In this document: in pieces, positions 21,619-32,035 of the stretch | How the letters are laid out: the number at the start of each line of letters is the position of its first letter | Position numbering within the stretch: the first letter of the stretch is position 1 | Assembly: GCA_964017155.1 (NCBI GenBank) | Contig: OZ024857.1 | Location: 33,563,042-33,627,041, forward strand | Reading direction: 5' to 3' | Source of the DNA: Oasisia sp. SBJ-2009 | Taxonomy: Eukaryota > Annelida > Polychaeta > Sabellida > Siboglinidae | DNA length: 64,000 bases | Notes under the pieces: model-generated | Database searches by the model: none | Told to the model about the DNA's origin: nothing | Seen by the model: only the letters and a program-made list of their open reading frames with translations | Translations under genes and position numbers: made by a program

Positions 21619-23456
21619 TTGGGTGGAGTGGGGAGGTTGGGTGTAGGGCGGAGGTTGGGTGGAGGGCGGAGGTTAGGTGGAGTGGGGAGGTTGCGAGGGG
21701 TGGGGAGGTTGGGTGGAGTTCGGAAGTTGGGTGGAGTGCGCAAGTTGGGAGGAGTGCGGAAGTTGGGTGGAGTGCGGAGGTCGGGTGGAGAGGGGAAGTT
21801 GGTTCGAGTGCGGAGGTTGGGTGGCGTGCGGAGGTTGGTTGGAATGCGGAGGTTTGGTGAAGTGGGGAGGTTGGGTGGAGTTGGGAGGTTGGGTGAAGGG
21901 TGGAGGTTGGGTTGAGTGCGAACTTTGGGTGGAGTGCGGAGTTAGGGTGGAGTGGGGAGGTTGGGTGAAGTAGGGAGGTTGGGTGAAGTGGGGAGGTTGG
22001 GTGGAGTGGGGAGGTTGGGTGGAGTGGGGAGGTTCGGTGGAGTGAGGAAGTTGGGTGGAGTGCGGAAGTTGGGTGGAGTGCGGAGGTTGGGTGGAGTGCG
22101 GAGGTTGGATAGAGTGCGAAGGTTGGGTGAAGTGGGGAGGTTGGGTGGAGTGGGGAGGTAGGGTAAAATGGGGAGGTTGGGTGATGTGGGGAGGTTGGGT
22201 GAAGTGGGGAGGTTGAGTGAAGTGGGGAGGTTGAGTGGAGTGTGAGGATGGGTTGAAGAGGGGAGGTTGGGTGGAGTGGGGTGGTTGGGTGGAGTGCGTA
22301 GGTTGGGAGGAGTGGGGAGGTTGGGTGGAGTTGGGAGGTTGGATGGAGTGGGGTGGTTGGGTGGAGTGCGGAGGTTGGATGGAGTGCGAAGGTTGGGTGA
22401 AGTGGGGAGTTTGGGTGGGGTGGGGAGGTTGGGTGAAGTGGGGAGAGTGGGGAGGTTGGGTGATGTGGGGAGGTTGGGTGAAGTGGGGAGGTTGGGTGAA
22501 GTGGGGAGGTTGGGTTGAGTGGGGAGGTTGTATCAAGTGGGGAAGTTGTGTGGAGTGCGGAGGTTGGGTGGAGTGCGGAGGTTGCATGGAGTGCGGAAGT
22601 TGGGTGGAGTGCGGAAGTTGGGTGGAGTGCGGAGGTTGGGTGAAGTGGGGAGGTCGGGTGGAGTGGGGAAGTTGGGTGGAGTGGGGAGTTTGGGTGGAGT
22701 GCGTAGATTGGGAGGAGGGGGGAGGTTGGGTGGAGTTGGGAGGTTGGATGGAGTGGGGAGGTTCGGTGGAGTGGGGAGGTTGGGTGGAGTGCTGAAGTTG
22801 GGTGGTGTTAGGAGGTTGAGTGGAGTGCGGAGGTTGGGTGTAGTACGGAAGTTGGGTGGTGTGCGGAAGTTGGGTGGAGTGCGGTAGTTGGTTGGAATGC
22901 GGAGTTTGGGTGGAGTGCAGAGGTTGGGTGGAGTGCGGAAGTTGGGTGGAGTGCGTAATTTGGGTGGAGTGCGGATGTTGGGTGGAGTGCGGAGGTTGGG
23001 TGGAGTGGCGAGGTTGGGTGAAGTGGGGAGGTTGGGTGGAGTGAGGAGGTTGGGTGAAGTGGGGAGCTTGTGTGAACTGCGGAGGTTGGGTGAAGTGGGG
23101 AGGTTGGGTGGAGAGGGGAGTTTGGGCGGGGTGGGGAGGTTGGGTGGAGTGGGGAGGTTGGGTGGAGTGGGGAGGTTGGGTGAAGTGGGGAGGTTGCGTG
23201 GAGTGGGGAGGTTGGGTGCTCTGGGGATATTGGGTGAAGTGGGGAGGTTGGGTGGAGTGAGGAGGTTGGGTGGAGTGGGGAGGTTGGGTGATGTGGGGAA
23301 GTTGGGTGGAGTGGGGAGGTTGGGTGGAGGGCGGAGGTTGGGTGGAGGGCGGAAGTTAGGTGGAGTGGGGAGGTTGCGTGGGGTGGGGAGGTTGGGTGGA
23401 GTTCGGAAGTTGTGTGGAGTGCGGAGTTTGGGTGGAGTGCGGAGGTTGGATGGAGT
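21619..23456 (+). repeat. Rearranged copy of the 13.4-15.3 kb region
   Basis: The segment follows 13420-15311 at offsets of 8,199 then 8,145 bp; the 54-bp change is a three-monomer deletion near 21720 (TTCGGAAGTTGGGTGG runs straight into GTGCGCAAG). It shares the AGGTAGGG (22157) and GATATTGGG (23226) changes with block A copy 2. The match ends near 23456/15311, where it joins directly to a copy of 17017 onward. TTGTATCAAG lies at 22528. Confidence 0.82.
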
Positions 23457-26400
23457 GGGGAGGTTGGGTGATGTGGGGAAGTTCGGTGTAGTGCGGAGTT
23501 TGGGTGAAGTGGGGAGGTTGGGTAGAGTGGGGAGGTTGGGTGGAAGGCGGAGGTTGGGTGGAGTGAGGAGGATGGGTTGAAGTGGGGAGGTTGGGTGAAG
23601 TGGGGAGGTTGGGTTGAGTGGGGAGGTTGTATCAAGTGGGGAAGTCGTGTGGAGTGCGGAGGTTGGGTGGAGTGCGGAGGTTGCATGGAGTGCGGAAGTT
23701 GGGTGGAGTGCGGAAGTTGGGTGGAGTGCGGAGGTTGGGTGAAGTGGGGAGGTTGGGTGGAGTGGGGAAGTTGGGTGGAGTGGGGAGGTTGGGTGGAGTG
23801 CGTATATTGGGAGGAGGGGGGAGGTTGGGTGGAGTTGGGAGGTTGGATGGAGTGGGGAGGTTCGGTGGAGTTGGGAGGTTGGGTGGAGTGCTGAAGTTGG
23901 GTGGTGTTAGGAGGTTGAGTGGAGTGCGGAGGTTGGGTGTAGTACGGAAGTTGGGTGGTGTGCGGAAGTTGGGTGGAGTGCGGTAGTTGGTTGGAGTGCG
24001 GAGTTTGGGTGGAGTGCAGAGGTTGGGTGGAGTGCGGATGTTGGGTGGAGTGCGGAGGTTGGGTGGAGTGGCGAGGTTGGGTGAAGTGGGGAGGTTGGGT
24101 GGAGTGAGGAGGTTGGGTGAAGTGGGGAGCTTGTGTGAACTGCGGAGGTTGGGTGAAGTGGGGAGGTTGGGTGGAGAGGGGAGTTTGGGCGGGGTGGGGA
24201 GGTTGGGTGGAGTGGGGAGGTTGGGTGGAGTGGGGAGGTTGGGTGAAGTGGGGAGGTTGCGTGGAGTGGGGAGGTTGGGTGCTCTGGGGATGTTGGGTGA
24301 AGTGGGGAGGTTGGGTGGAGTGAGGAGGTTGGGTGGAGTGGGGAGGTTGGGTGATGTGGGGAAGTTGGGTGGAGTGGGGAGGTTGGGTGGAGGGCGGAGG
24401 TTGGGTGGAGGGCGGAGGTTAGGTGGAGTGGGGAGGTTGCGTGGGGTGGGGAGGTTGGGTGGAGTTCGGAAGTTGTGTGGAGTGCGGAGTTTGGGTGGAG
24501 TGCGGAGGTTGGATGGAGTGCGGAAGTTGGGTGGAGTGCGCAAGTTGGGAGGAGTGCGGAAGTTGGGTGGAGTGCGGAGGTCGGGTGGAGAGGGGAAGTT
24601 GGTTCGAGTGCGGAGGTTGGGTGGCGTGCGGAGGTTGGTTGGAATGCGGAGGTTTGGTGAAGTGGGGAGGTTGGGTGGAGTTGGGAGGTTGGGTGAAGTG
24701 TGGAGGTTGGGTTGAGTGCGAACTTTGGGTGGAGTGCGGAGTTAGGGTGGAGTGGGGAGGTTGGGTGAAGTAGGGAGGTTGGGTGAAGTGGGGAGGTTGG
24801 GTGGAGTGGGGAGGTTGGGTGGAGTGGGGAGGTTCGGTGGAGTGAGGAAGTTGGGTGGAGTGCGGAAGTTGGGTGGAGTGCGGAGGTTGGGTGGAGTGCG
24901 GAGGTTGGATAGAGTGCGAAGGTTGGGTGAAGTGGGGAGGTTGGGTGGAGTGGGGAGGTTGGGTAAAATGGGGAGGTTGGGTGATGTGGGGAGGTTGGGT
25001 GAAGTGGGGAGGTTGAGTGAAGTGGGGAGGTTGAGTGGAGTGTGAGGATGGGTTGAAGAGGGGAGGTTGGGTGGAGTGGGGTGGTTGGGTGGAGTGCGTA
25101 GGTTGGGAGGAGTGGGGAGGTTGGGTGGAGTTGGGAGGTTGGATGGAGTGGGGTGGTTGGGTGGAGTGCGGAGGTTGGATGGAGTGCGAAGGTTGGGTGA
25201 AGTGGGGAGTTTGGGTGGGGTGGGGAGGTTGGGTGAAGTGGGGAGAGTGGGGAGGTTGGGTGATGTGGGGAGGTTGGGTGAAGTGGGGAGGTTGGGTGAA
25301 GTGGGGAGGTTGGGTTGAGTGGGGAGGTTGTATCAAGTGGGGAAGTTGTGTGGAGTGCGGAGGTTGGGTGGAGTGCGGAGGTTGCATGGAGTGCGGAAGT
25401 TGGGTGGAGTGCGGAAGTTGGGTGGAGTGCGGAGGTTGGGTGAAGTGGGGAGGTCGGGTGGAGTGGGGAAGTTGGGTGGAGTGGGGAGTTTGGGTGGAGT
25501 GCGTAGATTGGGAGGAGGGGGGAGGTTGGGTGGAGTTGGGAGGTTGGATGGAGTGGGGAGGTTCGGTGGAGTGGGGAGGTTGGGTGGAGTGCTGAAGTTG
25601 GGTGGTGTTAGGAGGTTGAGTGGAGTGCGGAGGTTGGGTGTAGTACGGAAGTTGGGTGGTGTGCGGAAGTTGGGTGGAGTGCGGTAGTTGGTTGGAGTGC
25701 GGAGTTTGGGTGGAGTGCAGAGGTTGGGTGGAGTGCGGAAGTTGGGTGGAGTGCGTAATTTGGGTGGAGTGCGGATGTTGGGTGGAGTGCGGAGGTTGGG
25801 TGGAGTGGCGAGGTTGGGTGAAGTGGGGAGGTTGGGTGGAGTGAGGAGGTTGGGTGAAGTGGGGAGCTTGTGTGAACTGCGGAGGTTGGGTGAAGTGGGG
25901 AGGTTGGGTGGAGAGGGGAGTTTGGGCGGGGTGGGGAGGTTGGGTGGAGTGGGGAGGTTGGGTGGAGTGGGGAGGTTGGGTGAAGTGGGGAGGTTGCGTG
26001 GAGTGGGGAGGTTGGGTGCTCTGGGGATGTTGGGTGAAGTGGGGAGGTTGGGTGGAGTGAGGAGGTTGGGTGGAGTGGGGAGGTTGGGTGATGTGGGGAA
26101 GTTGGGTGGAGTGGGGAGGTTGGGTGGAGGGCGGAGGTTGGGTGGAGGGCGGAAGTTAGGTGGAGTGGGGAGGTTGCGTGGGGTGGGGAGGTTGGGTGGA
26201 GTTCGGAAGTTGTGTGGAGTGCGGAGTTTGGGTGGAGTGCGGAGGTTGGATGGAGTGCGGAAGTTGGGTGGAGTGCGCAAGTTGGGAGGAGTGCGGAAGT
26301 TGGGTGGAGTGCGGAGGTCGGGTGGAGTGGGGAAGTTGGTTCGAGTGCGGAGGTTGGGTGGCGTGCGGAGGTTGGTTGGAATGCGGAGGTTTGGTGAAGT

Positions 26401-26579
26401 GGGGAGGTTGGGTGGAGTTGGGAGGTTGGGTGAAGTGTGGAGGTTGGGTTGAGTGCGAACTTTGGGTGGAGTGCGGAGTTAGGGTGGAGTGGGGAGGTTG
26501 GGTGAAGTAGGGAGGTTGGGTGAAGTGGGGAGGTTGGGTGGAGTGGGGAGGTTGGGTGGAGTGGGGAGGTTCGGTGGAG
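23457..26579 (+). repeat. Block A, copy 4
   Basis: This matches 17017-20139 at a 6,440-bp offset, with TTGTATCAAG at 23627 and 25328 and GGGCGGGGTGGGG at 24187 and 25924. From about 24070 rightward it is also collinear with 34630 onward at a 10,557-bp offset, making it the left partner of the large 8-kb duplication that includes 34630-42677. Confidence 0.87.
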
Positions 26580-28495
26580 TGAGGAAGTTGGGTGGAGTGC
26601 GGAAGTTGGGTGGAGTGCGGAGGTTGGGTGGAGTGGGGAGGTTGGGTGGAGTGCTGAAGTTGGGTGGTGTTCGGAGGTTGGGTGGAGTGCGGATGTTGGG
26701 TGGAGTACGGAAGTTGGGTGGAGTGCGGATGTTGGGTGGAGTGCGGAGATTGTTTGGAGTGCGGAGGTTGGGTGGCGTGCGGAAGTTGGATGGAGTGCGA
26801 AGGTTGGGTGAAGTAGCGAGGTTGGGTGGAGAGGTTGGGTGAAGTGGGGAGGTTGGGTGGAGTGAGGAGGTTGGGTGAAGTGGGGAGGTTGGGTGAAGTG
26901 GGGAGGTTGGGTTGTGTGGTGAGGTTCGGTGAAGTGGGGAGGTTGGGTGGAGTGGGGAGGTTGGGTGGAGTGCGGAAGTTGTGTGGAGTGCGGAGGTTGG
27001 GTGGAGTGCGGAGGTTGGATGGAGTGCAGAAGTTGGGTGGAGTGCGGAAGTTGGGTGGAGTGCGGAAGTTGGGTGGAGTGCGGAGGTCGGGTGGAGTGCG
27101 GAAGTTGGTTCGAGTGCGGAGGTTGGGTGGCGTGCGGAGGTTGGTAGGAATGCGGAGGTTTGGTGAAGTATGGAGGTTGGGTGGAGTTGGGAGGTTGGGT
27201 GAAGTAGGGAGGTTGGGTGAAGTGGGGAGGTTGGGTGGAGTGGGGAGGTTGGGTGGAGTGGGGAGGTTCGGTGGAGTGGGGAGGTTGGGTTGAGTGCGAA
27301 CTTTGGGTGGAGTGCGGAGGTAGGGTGGAGTGGGGAGGTTGGGTGAAGTAGGGAGGTTGGGTGAAGTGGGGAGGTTGGGTGGAGTGGGGAGGTTGGGTGG
27401 AGTGGGGAGGTTCGGTGGAGTGGGGAGGTTGGGTGCTCTGGGGAGGTTGGGTGAAGTGGGGAGGTTGGGTGGAGTGAGGAGGTTGGGTGGAGTGGGGAAT
27501 TTGAGTGGAGTGGGGAGGTTGGGTGATTTGGGGAGGTTGGGTGGAGTGGGGAGGTTGGGTGATGTGGGGAGGTTGGGTGAAGTGGGGAGGTTGGGTGGAG
27601 TTGGGAGGTTGGATGGAGTGGGGAGGTTCGGTGCAGTGGGCAGGTTGGGTGGAGTGCGGAGGTTGGGTGGAGTGCGGAGGTTGCATGGAGTACGGAAGTT
27701 CGGTGGAGTGCGGAAGTTCGGTGGAGTGCGGAGGTTGGGTGAAGTGGGGAGGTTGGGTGGAGTGAGGAGGTTGGGTGAAGTGGGGACCTTGTGTGAACTG
27801 CGGAGGTTGGGTGAAGTGGGGAGGTTGGGTGGAGAGGGGAGTTTGGGCGGGGTGGGGAGGTTGGGTGGAGTGGGGAGGTTGGGTGGAGTGGGGAGGTTGG
27901 GTGAAGTGGGGAGGTTGCGTGGAGTGGGGAGGTTGGGTGCTCTGGGGATGTTGGGTGAAGTGGGGAGGTTGGGTGGAGTGAGGAGGTTGGGTGGAGTGGG
28001 GAGGTTGGGTGATGTGGGGAAGTTGGGTGGAGTGGGGAGGTTGGGTGTAGGGCGGAGGTTGGGTGGAGGGCGGAGGTTAGGTGGAGTGGGGAGGTTGCGA
28101 GGGGTGGGGAGGTTGGGTGGAGTTCGGAAGTTGGGTGGAGTGCGCAAGTTGGGAGGAGTGCGGAAGTTGGGTGGAGTGCGGAGGTCGGGTGGAGTGGGGA
28201 AGTTGGTTCGAGTGCGGAGGTTGGGTGGCGTGCGGAGGTTGGTTGGAATGCGGAGGTTTGGTGAAGTGGGGAGTTTGGGTGGAGTTGGGAGGTTGGGTGA
28301 AGTGTGGAGGTTGGGTTGAGTGCGAACTTTGGGTGGAGTGCGGAGTTAGGGTGGAGTGGGGAGGTTGGGTGAAGTAGGGAGGTTGGGTGAAGTGGGGAGG
28401 TTGGGTGGAGTGGGGAGGTTGGGTGGAGTGGGGAGGTTCGGTGGAGTAAGGAAGTTGGGTGGAGTGCGGAAGTTGGGTGGAGTGCGGAGGTTGGG
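26580..28495 (+). repeat. Block B, copy 3, with a 36-bp deletion
   Basis: This matches 20140-22092 at 6,440 bp, dropping to 6,404 bp after a two-monomer loss near 27650 (CAGGTTGGGTGG joins directly to GTGCGGAGG). It retains the 72-bp expansion and the CpG-to-CpA change (27027-27028) of block B copy 2, and also the 54-bp deletion near 28125. It therefore derives from the 20-22 kb copy after both events. A private change is GGTTGGTAGGAATGC near 27145. Confidence 0.86.
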
Positions 28496-29222
28496 TGGAG
28501 TGGGGAGGTTGGGTGGAGTGCTGAAGTTGGGTGGTGTTCGGAGGTTGGGTGGAGTGCGGATGTTGGGTGGAGTACGGAAGTTGGGTGGAGTGCGGATGTT
28601 GGGTGGAGTGCGGAGATTGTTTGGAGTGCGAAGGTTGGGTGAAGTGGCGAGGTTGGGTGGAGAGGTTGGGTGAAGTGGGGAGGTTGGGTGGAGTGAGGAG
28701 GTTGGGTGAAGTGGGGAGGTTGGGTGAAGTGGGGAGGTTGGGTTGTTTGGTGAGGTTCGGTGAAGTGGGGAGGTTGGGTGGAGTGGGGAGGTTGAGTGGA
28801 GTGGGGAAGTTGTGTGGAGTGCGGATGTTGGATGGAGTGCGGAGGTTGGATGGAGTGCGGAAGTTGGGTGGAGTGCGGAAGTTGGGTGGAGTGCGGAAGT
28901 TGGGTGGAGTGCGGAGGTCGGGTGGAGTGCGGAAGTTGGTTCGAGTGCGGAAGTTGGGTGGCGTGCGGAGGTTGGTTGGAATGCGGAGGTTTTGTGAAGT
29001 GTGGAGGTTGGGTGGAGTTGGGAGGTTGGGTGAAGTGTGGAGGTTGGGTTGAGTGCGAACTTTGGGTGGAGTGCGGAGGTAGGGTGGAGTGGGGAGGTTG
29101 GGTGAAGTAGGGAGGTTGGGTGAAGTGGGGAGGTTGGGTGGAGTGGGGAGGTTGGGTGGAGTGGGGAGGTTCGGTGGAGTGGGGAGGTTGGGTGCTCTGG
29201 GGAGGTTGGGTGAAGTGGGGAG
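28496..29222 (+). repeat. Diverged tandem copy of the 26.5-27.4 kb region
   Basis: 28356-29222 repeats the monomer order of about 26489-27460: the CTGAAGTTGGGTGGTGTTCGG, GTGCGGAGATTGTTTGG, 13-bp monomer (about 28655-28667), C-type run and GTGCTCTGGGG order. It has a 36-bp loss before the 13-bp monomer and lacks the 72-bp expansion. It carries private changes such as GGTTGTTTGGTGAGG near 28741 and GGTTTTGTGAAGTG near 28989. The second is shared with 39564 and 50840, marking block C descendants. Confidence 0.78.
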
Positions 29223-30155
29223 GTTGGGTTGAGTGGCGAGGTTGGGTGAAGTGGGGAGGTTGGGTGGAGTGAGGAGGTTGGGTGAAGTGGGGAGCTTGTG
29301 TGAACTGCGGAGGTTGGGTGAAGTGGGGATGTTGGGTGGAGAGGGGAGTTTGGGCGGGGTGGGGAGGTTGGGTGGAGTGGGGAGGTTGGGTGGAGTGGGG
29401 ATGTTGGGTGAAGTGCGGAAGTTGTTTGGAGTGCGGAGGTTGGGTGGAGTGCGGAGGTTGGATGGAGTGCGAAGGTTGGGTGAAGTGGGGAGGTTGGGTG
29501 GAGTGGGGATGTTGGGTGAAATGGGGAGGTTGGGTGGAGTGAGGAGGTTGGGTGAAGTGGGGAGGTTGGGTGAAGTGGGGAGGTTGGGTGAAGTGGGGAG
29601 TTTGGGTGAAGTGGGGAGGTTGGGTGGAGAGGGGAGTTTGGGCGGGGTGGGGAGGTTGGGTGGAGTGGGGAGGTTGGGTGGAGTGGTGAGTTTGGATGGA
29701 GAGGGGAGGTTGGGTGGAGTGGGGAGGTTCGGTGGAGTGGGGAGGTTGGGTGCTCTGGGGAGGTTGGGTGAAGTGGGGAGGTTGGGTGGAGTGAGGAGAT
29801 AGGGTGGAGTGGGGAGGTTGGCTGATGTGGGGAGGTTGGGTGAAGTGCGGAGGTTGGGTTGAGTGGGGAGGTTGCATGAAGTGGGGAAGTTGTGTGGAGT
29901 GCGGAGGTTGGGTGGAGTGCGGAGGTTGCATGGAGTGCGGAAGTTGGGTGGAGTGCGGAAGTTCGGTGGAGTACGGAGTTTGGGTGAAGTGGGGAGGTTG
30001 GGTAGAGTGGGGAGGTTGGGTGGAAGGCGGAGGTTGGGTGGAGTGAGGAGGATGGGTTGAAGTGGGGAGGTTGGGTGGAGTGGGGTGGTTGGGTGGAGTG
30101 CGTAGGTTGGGTGGTGTTCGGAAGTTGGGTGTAGTGCGGAAGTTGGGTGGAGTGC
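29223..30155 (+). repeat. Block C: mosaic including a window-start-like tract
   Basis: The tract from about 29413 to 29797 follows 121-505 at a 29,292-bp offset. It includes TTGTTTGG, GTGAAATGGGG and GAGTTTGGATGGAGAGG, the last of which is present at 391 but not at 2283. It is followed by the TTGCATGAAG monomer near 29868 and the 19-bp monomer with GGATGGGTTGAAG. The same mosaic recurs near 39797-40729, 51073-52005 and 58886-59818. Confidence 0.8.
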
Positions 30156-32035
30156 GGAGGTTGGGTGGAGTGCGGAGGTTGGATGGAGTGCGAAGGTTGG
30201 GTGAAGTGGGGAGTTTGGGTGGAGTGCAGAAGTTTGGTGGTGTTCGGAGTTTGGGTGGAGTGCGGAGGTTGGGTGGAGCGCGGAAGTTGCGTGGAGTACG
30301 GAAGTTGGGTGGTGTGCGGAAGTTGGGTGGAGTGCGGAAGTTGGCTGGAGTGCGGAGTTTGGGTGGAGTGCAGAGGTTGGGTGGAGTGCGGAAGTTAGTG
30401 TAGTGCGGAATTTGGGTGGAGTGCGGAGGTTGGGTGGAGTGCGGAGGTTGGATGGAGTGCGAAGGTTGGGTGAAGTGGGGAGTTTGGGTGGGGTGGGGAG
30501 GTTGGGTGAAGTGGGGAGAGTGGGGAGGTTGGGTGATGTGGGGAGGTTGGGTGAAGTGGGAAGGTTGGGTGAAGTGGGGAGGTTGGGTTGAGTGGGGAGG
30601 TTGTATCAAGTGGGGAAGTTGTGTGGAGTGCGGAGGTTGGGTGGAGTGCGGAGGTTGCATGGAGTGCGGAAGTTGGGTGGAGTGCGGAAGTTGGGTGGAG
30701 TGCGGAGGTTGGGTGAAGTGGGGAGGTTGGGTGGAGTGGGGAAGTTGGGTGGAGTGCGTAGATTGGGAGGAGGGGGGAGGTTGGGTGGAGTTGGGAGGTT
30801 GGATGGAGTGGGGAGGTTCGGTGGAGTGGGGAGGTTGGGTGGAGTGCTGAAGTTGGGTGGTGTTAGGAGGTTGAGTGGAGTGCGGAGGTTGGGTGTAGTA
30901 CGGAAGTTGGGTGGTGTGCGGAAGTTGGGTGGAGTGCGGTAGTTGGTTGGAGTGCGGAGTTTGGGTGGAGTGCAGAGGTTGGGTGGAGTGCGGATGTTGG
31001 GTGGAGTGCGGAGGTTGGGTGGAGTGGCGAGGTTGGGTGAAGTGGGGAGGTTGGGTGGAGTGAGGAGGTTGGGTGAAGTGGAGAGCTGGTGTGAACTGCG
31101 GAGGTTGGGTGAAGTGGGGAGGTTGGGTGGAGAGGGGAGTTTGGGCGGGGTGGGGAGGTTGGGTGGAGTGGGGAGGTTGGGTGGAGTGGGGAGATTGGGT
31201 GAAGTGGGTAGGTTGCGTGGAGTGGGGAGGTTGGGTGCTCTGGGGATGTTAGGTGAAGTGGGGAGGTTGGGTGGAGTGAGGAGGTTGGGTGGAGTGGGGA
31301 GGTTGGGTGATGTGGGGAAGTTGGGTGGAGTGGGGAGGTTGGGTGGAGGGCGGAGGTTGGGTGGAGGGCGGAGGTTAGGTGGAGTGGGGAGGTTGCGTGG
31401 GGTGGGGAGGTTGGGTGGAGTTCGGAAGTTGTGTGGAGTGCGGAGTTTGGGTGGAGTGCGGAGGTTGGATGGAGAGGGGAAGTTAGTTCGAGTGCGGAGG
31501 TTGGGTGGCGTGCGGAGGTTGGTTGGAATGCGGAGGTTTGGTGAAGTGGGGAGGTTGGGTGGAGTTGGGAGGTTGGGTGAAGTGTGGAGGTTGGGTTGAG
31601 TGCGAACTTTGGGTGGAGTGCGGAGTTAGGGTGGAGTGGGGAGGTTGGGTGAAGTAGGGAGGTTGGGTGAAGTGGGGAGGTTGGGTGGAGTGGGGAGGTT
31701 GGGTGGAGTGGGGAGGTTCGGTGGAGTGAGGAAGTTGGGTGGAGTGCGGAAGTTGGATGGAGTGCGGAGGTTGGGTGGAGTGCGGAGGTTGGATAGAGTG
31801 CGAAGGTTGGGTGAAGTGGGGAGGTTGGGTGGAGTGGGGAGGTTGGGTGAAATGGGGAGGTTGGGTGATGTGGGGAGGTTGGGTGAAGTGGGGAGGTTGA
31901 GTGAAGTGGGGAGGTTGAGTGGAGTGTGAGGATGGGTTGAAGAGGGGAGGTTGGGTGGGGTGGGGTGGTTGGGTGGAGTGCGTAGGTTGGGAGGAGTGGG
32001 GAGGTTGGGTGGAGTTGGGAGGTTGGATGGAGTGG
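30156..32035 (+). repeat. Unit D (1,880 bp), single-copy locus
   Basis: This equals 40730-42609 at a 10,574-bp offset and is the unit found doubled at 40730-44490, 52006-55766 and 59819-64000. It has TTGTATCAAG at 30601, a 17-bp monomer at 30393-30409, a half-monomer near 30515 and GGGCGGGGTGGGG at 31143. A private change is GATGTTAGGTGAAG (A at 31251), where the other D copies have GATGTTGGG. At this locus D is followed directly by block E. Confidence 0.86.
30393..30409 (+). repeat. 17-bp monomer (-1)
   Basis: AGTTAGTGTAGTGCGGA lacks one base of the usual AGTTGGGTGTAGTGCGGA. It is present in every unit D (near 40967, 42847, 52243, 54123, 60056, 61936 and 63816) and is absent from block E, where the full-length GGGTGTAGTGCGG form is kept near 33926. 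Confidence 0.82.

Noticed and set aside
26479..30660. 1,393-codon open frame on the - strand
   Set aside because: Same cause. It spans the junctions of unrelated duplication blocks (block B into C), so its length is set by chance joins and not by a gene.
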